The notes: generated by a model not told the origin, from the letters alone. A DNA stretch of 22,235 nucleotides from a virus (IMGVR_UViG_3300032093_000931:1-22235), one strand, 5' to 3'. Shown: positions 1-6,662, counted from the stretch's first letter. Made by a program: numbers and translations.

Positions 1-1216
1 CTGGCATTTCTGCTGCTGTGATAGCAGATGTCAATGTTGGCATAACACCAGATGAGTTCAAGGTAAACTTGTAAATGTTTGACTGAATACCAGAATATCC
101 TGCAACATAAATTGCTGCACCTGATGCTGTGATACTTGTGAAAATATGGTTAGCATCACTATGTGTATACACTGCTGTAGGTAACGCTGATGCACCTGAA
201 GAGAACTCGTACACTTTATCGTTAGCGGCCATAACAATACGTTCTTTAACATATTCAATAACAGCGTTAGTAACAGTGATACCTGGAGAGGTAAACATTA
301 CTGTTGCAGATGTTGCAGCAGTACCAGTTAAAGCCTTCTTGTTGACTTCAAGTTTACCTGAAGCAGTATCGTTAGTAACCCAGAAAGCAGTAGTGCCATC
401 ATCACAAATAGAAAACACAGGGTCATCTGTGCCAGTATTGTAATCAATGAAATGAATAACATTTGTTACACCTGTACCAACAGGTGACACAGCAGTAGAA
501 GTAACATCTGATGCTGTTTTAGCGTAAGTAAAAGTTGTTGTAGTTGGAACACCAGTAATAGTGTAGGTACCATTGAATGTGGCATCAACACCTGTGATAG
601 TTATTTCCATACCAACACATAAACCGTGTGCTGCTGTTGTTGTTAACGTGGCAACGTTAGAAGTAAGAGCCTTATTGTTTATTGAAACAGTTATGGTTGG
701 GAAAACTTTGTCAACATCAAACTCATCGTGGTTCAAAACACCTTCATAGGTGTTACTGTTCTGTGCCCATTTGATAGAGCGCAAGAACTGCCAAGGTCTA
801 CCATTAGCACGAATAGTGCCAGTAACCTGATGTGTTGAAGAAACATTCTTTAAAAGATTAACCTGACCTGGTGTCCAAACATTAACACCTTCAGAATCAA
901 AAAATCTGTACTGAACATTCTCAGAAACATAAGGGTCCAAATAGTTAATACCGGAACCATTATGAAAAGATGATTGGCTTCTTAGCCACCAACCTTCAAA
1001 GGATTGTTCACCAACTTCTTTAGTATTATCAAACTGTTGCTTACGATATGTAGCAGTTTGACGTTGGTAAGGAAATCTATCTGATGAAGCAAGAAGAAAA
1101 GGTTGACCACCAATAGCAATGTCATAAATGTTACTGGTGTTAGTGAAAAGATTTTGAGTTGTTGAAGCAATACCAATTGGGTCAACAATTGGGTCGGTAA
1201 TGCTGTATGTGGTCAT
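1..1216 (-). CDS. Putative tail/adhesin protein, N-terminal 405 codons (runs off the window)
   Basis: My translation of the minus strand from the ATG at 1216 stays open for 405 codons to the window edge, so the C-terminus is missing. The ATG overlaps the TGA of the preceding membrane-protein gene (ATGA). The N-terminal ~150 residues are rich in aromatic residues and Gly/Asn (for example EGWWLRSQSSFHNGSG). Around residues 180-235 is a beta-sandwich-like module, NNKALTSNVATLTTTAAHGL followed by GTYTITGV, a pattern common in phage tail and virion proteins. After it come Gly/Thr/Val-rich strands (IVMAANDKVYEFSSG, AAIYVAGYSGIQSNIYKF) that look like repeated blades of a beta-propeller. I infer a tail spike, fibre or adsorption protein. 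The propeller idea is a guess from strand spacing. No catalytic motif is visible. Confidence 0.75.
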   Translation of the reverse strand, partial: MTTYSITDPIVDPIGIASTTQNLFTNTSNIYDIAIGGQPFLLASSDRFPYQRQTATYRKQQFDNTKEVGEQSFEGWWLRSQSSFHNGSGINYLDPYVSENVQYRFFDSEGVNVWTPGQVNLLKNVSSTHQVTGTIRANGRPWQFLRSIKWAQNSNTYEGVLNHDEFDVDKVFPTITVSINNKALTSNVATLTTTAAHGLCVGMEITITGVDATFNGTYTITGVPTTTTFTYAKTASDVTSTAVSPVGTGVTNVIHFIDYNTGTDDPVFSICDDGTTAFWVTNDTASGKLEVNKKALTGTAATSATVMFTSPGITVTNAVIEYVKERIVMAANDKVYEFSSGASALPTAVYTHSDANHIFTSITASGAAIYVAGYSGIQSNIYKFTLNSSGVMPTLTSAITAAEMP

Positions 1217-1431
1217 TCGTGTCCCTTCAAATGGTCAATCATTTCTTTAGTCAAATAATCAATACGTGATTCAATGCGTTTAACAGAATCTGCTAATGAA
1301 CTACCACCATTAGGTTTAAGTTCCTGCAAATAGTTCTTTAACCAGTTTTTAAACACCCAAGCCAAAGCGGAAACAACAATAACAATTCCGGCAAGGGCTG
1401 TGGCAGCCATAGCAGCATTTTCCAAAACCAT
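1213..1431 (-). CDS. Small membrane protein with PNGGSSL motif, holin-like
   Basis: 72 residues. One hydrophobic segment at about residues 8-27 (AATALAGIVIVVSALAWVF) is followed by an amphipathic helical tail: KNWLKNYLQELKPNGGSSL, then a predicted coiled coil through SVKRIESRIDYLTKEMIDHL. A single membrane anchor followed by a PNGGSSL turn and a short coiled coil is an arrangement I recall from small membrane proteins near lysis genes in actinobacteriophages, but I cannot check this by search. The ATG sits inside the stop of the upstream 65-residue gene (TAATG), so the two are translationally coupled. Its stop overlaps the next gene's start. It may be a holin, an antiholin or another membrane partner of the lysis system. 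Confidence 0.7.
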   Translation of the reverse strand: MVLENAAMAATALAGIVIVVSALAWVFKNWLKNYLQELKPNGGSSLADSVKRIESRIDYLTKEMIDHLKGHE

Positions 1432-1628
1432 TACTTTTTGTCCTCATCCTCAAACGTGACCTCAGACAAGGTCCAGAAAAGGAAAGCAAAAATGATAGCA
1501 ACACCAACAACACCACGGGTATCACCAGGTGGAAGAACAATCCAAGCGATAAGCAGACCTACAAGTGTGAAGGACTCTGCGAACCAAGCACGGAAGTGTC
1601 GCCCAAGAAAGGACAAGACACGTTTCAT
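1431..1628 (-). CDS. Small two-helix membrane protein, possible holin or antiholin
   Basis: 65 residues. A basic N-terminus (MKRVLSFLGRHFRAWF) precedes two hydrophobic segments at about residues 20-33 (SFTLVGLLIAWIVL) and 39-55 (GVVGVAIIFAFLFWTLS), joined by a short PPGDTRG turn. The tail is acidic (EVTFEDEDKK). Two helices with a tight turn and charged ends fit a class II-type holin or an accessory lysis membrane protein. The start is well supported: a perfect AGGAGG lies 5 nt upstream of the ATG, inside the last codons of the secreted-protein gene, and the ATGA overlap couples the two. The holin role is inferred from size, topology and position downstream of the M23 peptidase. Confidence 0.7.
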   Translation of the reverse strand: MKRVLSFLGRHFRAWFAESFTLVGLLIAWIVLPPGDTRGVVGVAIIFAFLFWTLSEVTFEDEDKK

Positions 1629-2581
1629 TTAACCCTCCTAGGGTTTGCTAGTTGTGATACGATAATTGCACCAAGAACCACCTGTTGTGCCTCACGGCGT
1701 TCCTCAGGTGTAAACTCGGAACCAAGATTATTAACAAATTGGGCGGCAGCAAGAACTTGCTCGCCACCAGGAATGGACTCTAATGCAGCACCTATGGATT
1801 CAAATATTTGTTGGACTGACTCTGGCAAACTTAGCGAATCATCTTGTACAACATATTCTAACTCTTGCGGAACTTCGTCAACTAAGGAAAGGTCGTCGTT
1901 AAATGTTAAGTCCTCAACAGGTTGCTCTGAAACGTTTGGCTCAACTGGAGCCACAACTTCTGGACTTACTTCAACTGGCACGTCTAGCGAAAACGTTGGA
2001 GACGGTTGAACCTCTGGAGAACTATCTGGACCGGGAAGATTCTCTGGTTGTGACTGAGTCTCTGAAGGAGTCGGAGAAGGCTCAGGAGATGGTTGCTCAG
2101 TTAAAGTCTCAGATGGGCTTGGAGTAGGTGTCAGAGTTTCAGTTGGGGTTGGCAATATTGGTGTTGGGGTTGGTACAGGTGTTGATACTATTATTAAATT
2201 CGTAGACAACAAATAAGACCCAACAGGATATGCGTTACAACACATATAAGCATACGATGTTGCGCGAATAAAATACTCACCAGCAGTTAAAGGCATAGTA
2301 ATAATAGATGCCAAAATGTTTGTGGCACTATGTGCACCATCATCATTATAAGCAAGCCTGACAGCACCCTGCCAAATCTCAATCCAAGAATCAATAAAAT
2401 CATTATCAGGTGTACCAGTAACAGTTGACACAGTTGCATCCACCGGTTCAGTGATAGTTACCGGCACATCCACAAAAGGTGTTGTGCTATCAAGGTTAAT
2501 TGTTACATCATCAGAATAAGACGGATTAGCAACCATAGTTGTTAACACAAATATAACGAAAACAATAGAGAAGTGTTTCAA
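1625..2581 (-). CDS. Secreted Pro/Thr/Ser-rich protein with signal peptide
   Basis: 318 residues from a TTG start. An in-frame TAA lies two codons upstream, and only the TTG gives a full signal peptide: a short basic n-region (KH), hydrophobic IVFVIFVLTTMVA, then a likely cut after NPSYS near residue 23. AGGGA lies 6 nt upstream of the TTG. Residues 24-130 look like a beta-domain resembling the bacterial pre-peptidase C-terminal (PPC) type: DSWIEIWQG, YNDDGAHS, LTAGEYFIRATSYAYMCCNA. Residues ~134-200 are a Pro/Thr/Ser/Glu linker, then an acidic stretch, then a helical C-terminus with a short hydrophobic run (VVLGAIIVSQLA) and a basic end (NPRRVK). The gene sits between the M23 peptidase and two membrane proteins. 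A role in lysis, wall contact or superinfection exclusion is possible; none is proven. It may have come from a host secreted protein. Confidence 0.75.
   Translation of the reverse strand: MKHFSIVFVIFVLTTMVANPSYSDDVTINLDSTTPFVDVPVTITEPVDATVSTVTGTPDNDFIDSWIEIWQGAVRLAYNDDGAHSATNILASIITMPLTAGEYFIRATSYAYMCCNAYPVGSYLLSTNLIIVSTPVPTPTPILPTPTETLTPTPSPSETLTEQPSPEPSPTPSETQSQPENLPGPDSSPEVQPSPTFSLDVPVEVSPEVVAPVEPNVSEQPVEDLTFNDDLSLVDEVPQELEYVVQDDSLSLPESVQQIFESIGAALESIPGGEQVLAAAQFVNNLGSEFTPEERREAQQVVLGAIIVSQLANPRRVK
1634..1639 (-). promoter_or_regulatory. Consensus Shine-Dalgarno for the 65-residue membrane protein
   Basis: AGGAGG, 5 nt before the ATG at 1628, encoded within the final Arg-Arg codons of the upstream secreted-protein gene. 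It is the strongest ribosome site I noticed in this part of the window and fixes the start of the membrane protein. Confidence 0.8.
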
Positions 2582-2586
2582 ATGTT

Positions 2587-2592
2587 ATCCCT
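2587..2592 (-). promoter_or_regulatory. Ribosome binding site supporting the TTG start of the secreted protein
   Basis: AGGGAT on the minus strand, with AGGGA 6 nt upstream of TTG 2581-2579. It directly follows the T-run of the terminator-like hairpin at 2592-2628, so folding of that hairpin could affect access to this site. Confidence 0.5.
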
Positions 2593-2628
2593 AAAAATTA
2601 AGGCTGACGATGACCCTAGAGGTCAGCC
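2592..2628 (-). terminator. Terminator-like stem-loop after the M23 peptidase gene
   Basis: On the minus strand GGCTGAC (2628-2622) pairs perfectly with GTCAGCC (2608-2602) across a 13-nt loop. The stem is followed by TTAATTTTTA. A 7-bp G+C-rich stem plus a T-rich run fits a modest intrinsic terminator. The interrupted T-run and the overlapping alternative stem TGACC/GGTCA inside the loop suggest partial or conditional termination. Confidence 0.5.
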
Positions 2629-2700
2629 AACTCCGTGCAAGTACAACTGCAGTTTCCTTGCATACCACGTGCAAGCAGAGGTGATGGTCCCAGTCTTAAA

Positions 2701-3102
2701 CTATACCGCTAAAATATCTTTAGGGTCAACATCTTTAGAAGCAGACCAACGTGCACCGTCTCTTACTTCAAAATGAAGATGAGGACCACTTGAGTTACCA
2801 GTATTCCCAGATTCAGCAATATGTTGACCCTTTTTAACTTTGGCTCCAGCCTTAACAAAAGTTTCTGAACAGTGAGCATATATCATCCAAAGGTCTTTAC
2901 CATTGATATTGGCCTTAACAATAACTTGTTTACCGTAGGCCGCACCCCAGTTGTTGCCTTGAACTACACCATCACAAGCGGCAACAATGTCAGTACCTTG
3001 TGGTACAGCAAAGTCCACACCAGTGTGTTTTCCAGATTTCCACATCTTACCGGCTTTGCCGTAAGGTGTGGTTATTTTTCCGTTAGCAATAGGTAGCGCC
3101 AA
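2701..3102 (-). CDS. M23-family peptidoglycan endopeptidase (endolysin candidate)
   Basis: 133 residues, a lone M23 (lysostaphin/LytM-type) zinc metallopeptidase domain. Visible zinc and catalytic residues are H26 and D30 (HTGVDFA, the HxxxD motif), H77 (YAHC), and H108/H110 (GPHLHFEV, the HxH motif). The core glycines (GNTGNSSGPHLH) are intact, so it should be active. Such enzymes cut peptide cross-bridges in cell wall. There is no signal peptide or wall-binding domain, so export would need a holin, or the protein could be virion-borne. The start must be TTG at 3102: an in-frame TAA (the stop of the upstream gene) is adjacent, and the next ATG (residue 20) would remove the N-terminal strand (GKITTPYGK) just before H26. 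It directly follows a holin candidate. Confidence 0.9.
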   Translation of the reverse strand: MALPIANGKITTPYGKAGKMWKSGKHTGVDFAVPQGTDIVAACDGVVQGNNWGAAYGKQVIVKANINGKDLWMIYAHCSETFVKAGAKVKKGQHIAESGNTGNSSGPHLHFEVRDGARWSASKDVDPKDILAV

Positions 3103-3354
3103 TTACTTGCCGCCTTTACCTTTAGATGCTTTCTTAAATACTTCATCTACTTCTGCTTGGCTAAGTTCACCATCTTTTAAGAATGCTTTAGCAAGGTCTG
3201 TAACAACACCTGCTACTGCTAGGCCTCCGGCGATTGCTGCTGCTTTAACTGGTTCAACACCAGCAAATGCTCCAACACCAACGGATGGTAAAGCAAAGGA
3301 TATAAATAATGCTAGGCTTCTTAGGATTACGTCTTTGATTACTTGTAATGTCAT
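3103..3354 (-). CDS. Holin candidate, small membrane protein
   Basis: 83 residues. Two hydrophobic stretches are visible at about residues 12-30 (SLALFISFALPSVGVGAFAG) and 35-53 (VKAAAIAGGLAVAGVVTDLA). A hydrophilic tail follows, containing DGELSQAEVDEVFKK and ending in basic KASKGKGGK. Small size, two membrane segments, a charged C-terminus and immediate adjacency to the M23 peptidase (TAA directly followed by its TTG) fit a holin. The ATG overlaps the stop of the preceding 74-residue gene (TAATG). Two more small membrane proteins lie further downstream, so which of the three is the actual holin is open. Confidence 0.65.
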   Translation of the reverse strand: MTLQVIKDVILRSLALFISFALPSVGVGAFAGVEPVKAAAIAGGLAVAGVVTDLAKAFLKDGELSQAEVDEVFKKASKGKGGK

Positions 3355-3578
3355 TATTTTACCAACGCTTCTATTTCAGCATCGGTTAATCCGAGTGCTG
3401 CAAGTTTTGCTTTACCTGCTTCTTTTGCTGCATTTTGTTCAGCCTTGGCTGCGTCTTCTGCTGCTTTTTGTTCAGCGTAGGCTGCAGCGTCTTGGTCGCG
3501 TTGTGCGAGTTCTTGTGCTGTTAATTCTATTTCTTCTATTGCACCTGTTGCACAGTTGACTACAAGTTTAGTTGCCAT
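3354..3578 (-). CDS. Short Ala/Glu-rich helical phage protein
   Basis: 74 residues. The N-terminus TKLVVNCATGAIEEIELTAQ is a beta-hairpin-like start, then a long Ala/Glu/Lys helix (residues ~22-58, probable coiled coil), then KLAALGLTDAEIEALVK. The same layout, a TKLVVNC..TG start and an AALGLTEEEI-type end, is common in short proteins at the end of phage tail-fibre gene clusters, from memory rather than search. It may be a fibre chaperone or attachment protein. Its start lies inside the 3' end of the 114-residue gene (11-nt overlap), and its stop is coupled to the holin candidate. Confidence 0.65.
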   Translation of the reverse strand: MATKLVVNCATGAIEEIELTAQELAQRDQDAAAYAEQKAAEDAAKAEQNAAKEAGKAKLAALGLTDAEIEALVK

Positions 3579-3912
3579 TTTCTATCTCTTTCCAGTTTAG
3601 TTGTTCTTCATCCCACACATAATGTTTGCCATCTGTTGGGTATGGGGTTGGGGGATTCCATTGACAGGTGTCTTCATCAAGAAGCCAAGAGTCAAATGGT
3701 TTTGGGGCAATAAACGCATCACGTACAGAATCATAGGTGAAACCTATGCCTGCAAAGTTTTTGCGAATGTTACCGTTGTATGAGGTTTGTACCCAAGTTC
3801 CGCCAAGACCAAGGTCATTGGCTAGGAACTCTTGTCCTCTGTGTTCTTGTGTATTGTCTACTACAAGTACTTGTGTAACAATGTTGTTTTCTATTTGGGC
3901 AAAGTGTGCCAT
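3568..3912 (-). CDS. Conserved phage protein of the MAHFAQIENNIV type
   Basis: 114 residues. The sequence MAHFAQIENNIVTQVLVVDN, then LGLGGTWVQTSYNGNIRKNF, AGIGFTYDSVRDAFIAPKPF and a Trp-rich end (WNPPTPYPTDGKHYVWDEE) closely resembles a protein I recall as widespread in marine and freshwater phages, including cyanophages, where it lies near tail-fibre genes. No enzymatic motif is visible, and its function is unknown to me. It starts inside the stop codon of the polyglycine fibre gene (TAATG), so it is probably co-translated with it. A role in fibre assembly or as a small virion component is inference. Confidence 0.75.
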   Translation of the reverse strand: MAHFAQIENNIVTQVLVVDNTQEHRGQEFLANDLGLGGTWVQTSYNGNIRKNFAGIGFTYDSVRDAFIAPKPFDSWLLDEDTCQWNPPTPYPTDGKHYVWDEEQLNWKEIENGN

Positions 3913-5255
3913 TATCGTGCGTACCTCACTATTACTATTCCTGAACCACCAGTACCACCAGTTCTTGCAGAGCCAGGTGCACTAGCACCACCGCCTCCAC
4001 CGCCAGTGTTAGCAGTTGCACTATTACCATTACCAGAATAAGCACTTCCAGCACCGCCACCGCCAGTACCGCCAGTGCCTCCAGCACCACTTGCGCCAGC
4101 ACCGCCACCACCACCGCCAGCATAAACTGTTGATGTGCCAGATATTGATGTTGTTACACCGTTACCACCAGCACCACCTGATGCGCCAGCAGTTCCTGCT
4201 ACACCAGCACCACCACCACCGCCACCAGTTCTTGCACCACTTCCTAAACCAGCAGCACCAGCAAAGCCTTGATTAGCAGTTCCTGCACCTCCACCACCAG
4301 AAGTTCCACCACCACCACCAGAACCACCTGTGTTACCTGCTGCACCAAATCTTGCACCACCGCCACCACCTGTAGAGGTGATTGTTGAAAATACAGAATT
4401 AGAACCATCTGTTCCATAGGATGTATTAGTTCCACCAGCGCCACCTGCACCAACAGTTACTGTGTACGCTGTGGCAGTTAAACTTAAAGCAGATTCAAGT
4501 GTTCCACCGCCACCTGTGGCTCCGACTGTGCAGCGTAATCCTCCTGCACCACCACCGCCTGAACCTACGTCTGTTGCTTGTGCACCGCCTGCGCCACCGC
4601 CTCCTGCTACTACAAGGTAATCAGCAGTCAAAGAAGTTAATGGTGTGAAAGTACCAGACCAAGGGAAAGAATGATACACATAAGTATCATCATAAGTAAT
4701 AATTCCACCTGTTGCTTTGGCGTTTCCTGCTGCTGGCACGTTTGATACACCGTACAAAGTAGCAGTAGAATATTGAACAAAAGTTCCAGCACCACTATAA
4801 GGTTTTAAAGTAACACTTGTTATTGCAGCACTATTAGACCATAAACCAGCATTTAACGCTTGCCAAGCAGTAGTGGCATTGTTTTCAGAAACAGTATCAG
4901 ACATTACTGATTTATTATTTGATGAAGTATAGTTAGGTATATAAATTTCTGCGTTACCAAAAACACTAGCAGTTGTACCTGAACCACCTAATGCTTGATA
5001 GCCTAAAGCAAGAGGTGATGATGTATCAGAACCACTTGATGCTGAAGCACCGTTACCAGTTACCCATCTTGCAGAGTACCCTGATGTGGATGAATTAAAC
5101 TGAACGCCTAATGTATCGGTTCCTGCATCAGACCACCTAATAGACAAAACTATTTTTAAATCAGTATAAGTTTGTGGGATACTGGTAAAATCAATTGTTG
5201 CTGCACCACCTGCACCAACAGTAACAGTTTGAATCTTCTTAAAAGTGTTTGCCAT
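3912..5255 (-). CDS. Tail fibre/adhesin with C-terminal polyglycine-rich domain
   Basis: 447 residues. Residues 1-171 are a beta-rich module homologous to the two preceding genes: FTSIPQTYTDL, VQFNSSTSGYS, TGNGASASS, AAITSVTLKPYSG and ATLYGV. A linker (YVYHSFPWSGTFTPL, ADYLVVAGGG) leads into residues ~217-443, made of Gly runs (often GGGGG) broken by Ala, Ser, Thr and Asn, ending GGSGIVIVRYAR. This is the phage glycine-rich domain type; in the S16-type gp38 adhesin such runs form a polyglycine-II sandwich at the fibre tip (established for that phage, inferred here). The likely role is host receptor binding. It starts inside the stop codon of the upstream paralog (TAATG). The Gly-rich DNA is prone to copy-number change. 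Confidence 0.8.
   Translation of the reverse strand: MANTFKKIQTVTVGAGGAATIDFTSIPQTYTDLKIVLSIRWSDAGTDTLGVQFNSSTSGYSARWVTGNGASASSGSDTSSPLALGYQALGGSGTTASVFGNAEIYIPNYTSSNNKSVMSDTVSENNATTAWQALNAGLWSNSAAITSVTLKPYSGAGTFVQYSTATLYGVSNVPAAGNAKATGGIITYDDTYVYHSFPWSGTFTPLTSLTADYLVVAGGGGAGGAQATDVGSGGGGAGGLRCTVGATGGGGTLESALSLTATAYTVTVGAGGAGGTNTSYGTDGSNSVFSTITSTGGGGGARFGAAGNTGGSGGGGGTSGGGGAGTANQGFAGAAGLGSGARTGGGGGGAGVAGTAGASGGAGGNGVTTSISGTSTVYAGGGGGGAGASGAGGTGGTGGGGAGSAYSGNGNSATANTGGGGGGASAPGSARTGGTGGSGIVIVRYAR
3927..4607 (-). repeat. Low-complexity glycine-codon tract in the fibre gene
   Basis: Dense GGN codons, read on the plus strand as runs of (a/g)cc such as ccaccaccacc, encode the polyglycine domain. 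It is an imperfect, degenerate repeat rather than a clean tandem array. Confidence 0.75.
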
Positions 5256-5755
5256 TATGCGTTCGCTCCTAAAATACCGTAGAGAGTAAAAGTTGAACCA
5301 ACTGCCATATTTCCTGATGCTGGATAAACTTTTATAGAATCAATAGACGAAGTGCTACGCCATATTGAAGCAAATAAATCAAGACCAAAAGAACCATTGT
5401 TACTTCTTGAAATAACTGTTTTATATGTTGTTGAATTTGAATAATTTTGTAAATTAACAATTGATACCATTGAACTTGTAGTTCTTGGTGACCCTTGGTC
5501 AGAAAATCTTGCACCAGTAACATTTGTTCCATAACTTGATGAAGCCGAAGTTCCTTGACCACGCAAAACTGTATGACTGTAATTTCCAGCAGTATCAGAA
5601 TCAAATTGCATATACATATCATCATTTATGCTATTTGATATAACTTGCACAATAAGAACTAAGTCTGTGTAGGTTTGTGGAATAGAATTAAAAGTAACAG
5701 AAGAAGCATCAGCCCCTAGTGTTGCTGATGCTATCGGTGTGTACGTTGCAGCCAT
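5255..5755 (-). CDS. Tail fibre module protein, paralog 2 of 3
   Basis: 166 residues, entirely one beta-rich module: TLGADASSVTFNSIPQTYTD, YMQFDSDTAGNYS, LRGQGTSASS, TSSIDSIKVYPASGN and TFTLYGI. It aligns along its length with the genes on both sides (182 residues upstream and the first 171 residues of the 447-residue fibre). I take it to be a tail-fibre or virion-decoration subunit. There is no catalytic motif. Its ATG follows the upstream stop by 5 nt, with AAGGGG about 9 nt upstream as ribosome site, and its stop overlaps the next ATG. The three-copy arrangement suggests gene duplication, perhaps forming a hetero-oligomer or serving different receptors. Confidence 0.75.
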   Translation of the reverse strand: MAATYTPIASATLGADASSVTFNSIPQTYTDLVLIVQVISNSINDDMYMQFDSDTAGNYSHTVLRGQGTSASSSYGTNVTGARFSDQGSPRTTSSMVSIVNLQNYSNSTTYKTVISRSNNGSFGLDLFASIWRSTSSIDSIKVYPASGNMAVGSTFTLYGILGANA

Positions 5756-5760
5756 ATTTA

Positions 5761-6309
5761 TTACCCCTTAATTCCGTATAAAGCAAAAGAAGAATACTGA
5801 CTTAAATTACCACTATCAGCATATAATTTAATACTTGTAATAGCGTTAGTATTGCGCCAATTACCAGACCACATACGAACACTTCCAGAACCATTAGCAT
5901 CATAACCAAGAATAGAACGAGTAGTTTTAAATTTATTAGTATTTGTGTAATCAAGAATGTCACAAATAAAAGCACCAAAAGTACTTGTTGCTGTGCTATC
6001 AATACCAACAATTAGAAAACTTTGAGTTGCACCAGCATCAGAACTTGCAGCAGAACCATTACCAATTAAACCGTGATAAGAATAATTTGTGCTTGTGTCA
6101 GCATTGAATTGCATATAAACGTTATTTGGTGCAGTACCTCTAGAATCTTTAGTAATAGCACGAATCTGCAAATGAGTATAATCAGCAGGAATAGAAGTAA
6201 AAGTAATATTACTTACTGCTGTTGCACCAACCGTAGTTGTGGCAATCTGATAAAAATCAGTCAACTTAGTCGTCATATTAGACGAAGCAGTTATACCAAA
6301 AATAGGCAT
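5761..6309 (-). CDS. Tail fibre module protein, paralog 1 of 3
   Basis: 182 residues from the ATG at 6309. I chose this start over one ten codons upstream because it overlaps the previous stop (TGATG), the pattern used across the window; the upstream alternative would add MGSCWGCECL, a read-through of the neighbour's other frame. The module matches paralogs 2 and 3: ITFTSIPADYTHLQIR, VYMQFNADTSTNYSYHGLIG, ITSIKLYADSGN and FALYGIKG. It has an extra N-terminal ~20 residues (PIFGITASSNMTTKLTDFYQ) not seen in paralog 2. Probably a structural tail or fibre subunit. Confidence 0.75.
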   Translation of the reverse strand: MPIFGITASSNMTTKLTDFYQIATTTVGATAVSNITFTSIPADYTHLQIRAITKDSRGTAPNNVYMQFNADTSTNYSYHGLIGNGSAASSDAGATQSFLIVGIDSTATSTFGAFICDILDYTNTNKFKTTRSILGYDANGSGSVRMWSGNWRNTNAITSIKLYADSGNLSQYSSFALYGIKG

Positions 6310-6662
6310 CAGACACTCACATCCCCAACAAGAACCCAAGTATTGGTATCACGTTTAATCAAAGAAGCACCAGACCATTGTGCACGAAACTTCAAACCAG
6401 GGGTCCCATTAACAGTCACACCACCAGCACCAGCCACAGTAACCTGACCTGTGTTAGTTTGCAACAAATTAATCTGAGAACCAACAGGAAACGCAACAGA
6501 AGAATTAAGAGGAACAGTAACAGTAATAGCAGAAGTGTTACTTAACTCAACCATAGTATTATTAGCATCAGTCAAAGCCAACGTGTAAGTTGTGCCAGTC
6601 TGTGCATTAGTTGTTAAAAGGGAAGAAGCAGACGCTGCCCCACCAATAATCGTTACAGCCAT
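6309..6662 (-). CDS. Short tail protein duplicating the C-terminal module of the 253-residue fibre
   Basis: 117 residues. From about residue 15 onward it aligns with residues 154-253 of the gene two positions upstream: QTGTTYTLALTDANN versus QTGTAYTTVLADANK, FPVGSQINLLQTNTGQVTV versus YPTGSQIHLYQSGTGQVTI, and TNTWVLVGD versus VNSWVLIGD. The module is a beta-structured fibre domain of a kind common in phage tail proteins, here a stand-alone gene. The ATG directly follows the upstream TAA (TAAATG). It probably contributes to tail or fibre structure; no enzymatic motif is seen. Confidence 0.7.
   Translation of the reverse strand: MAVTIIGGAASASSLLTTNAQTGTTYTLALTDANNTMVELSNTSAITVTVPLNSSVAFPVGSQINLLQTNTGQVTVAGAGGVTVNGTPGLKFRAQWSGASLIKRDTNTWVLVGDVSV

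Larger units (their letters stand above)
2582..2700 (-). promoter_or_regulatory. 119-bp structured leader ahead of the secreted-protein gene
   Basis: This is one of the two largest gene-free gaps. Minus-strand CTTGCACG occurs twice (2675-2668 and 2641-2634), with the complementary TGCAAG (2662-2657) between them. TGCAAG can therefore pair with the upstream copy (7-nt loop) or the downstream copy (15-nt loop containing the palindrome AACTGCAGTT), but not both. The terminator-like stem and the TTG start follow directly. I see no convincing -35/-10 pair. The geometry is that of an attenuator or RNA switch; function is inference. Confidence 0.45.

Noticed and set aside
2634-2655. Sigma-70 type promoter using TTGCAC or TTGTAC as -35
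   Set aside because: The best -10 at proper spacing (TAGGGT) matches poorly; the repeats are better explained by RNA stem-loops.
3068-3559. Plus-strand ORF of 163 codons, and others on the plus strand (129-443, 1596-2009, 14756-15166, 20346-20678)
   Set aside because: All lie opposite well-supported minus-strand genes, have low-complexity or shadow-like composition, and no gene on the plus strand fits the packing.
6309-6339. Extended 192-residue version of fibre paralog 1 starting MGSCWGCECL
   Set aside because: The extra ten residues read through the neighbour's coding end; the ATG at 6309 overlaps the upstream stop as elsewhere in the window.
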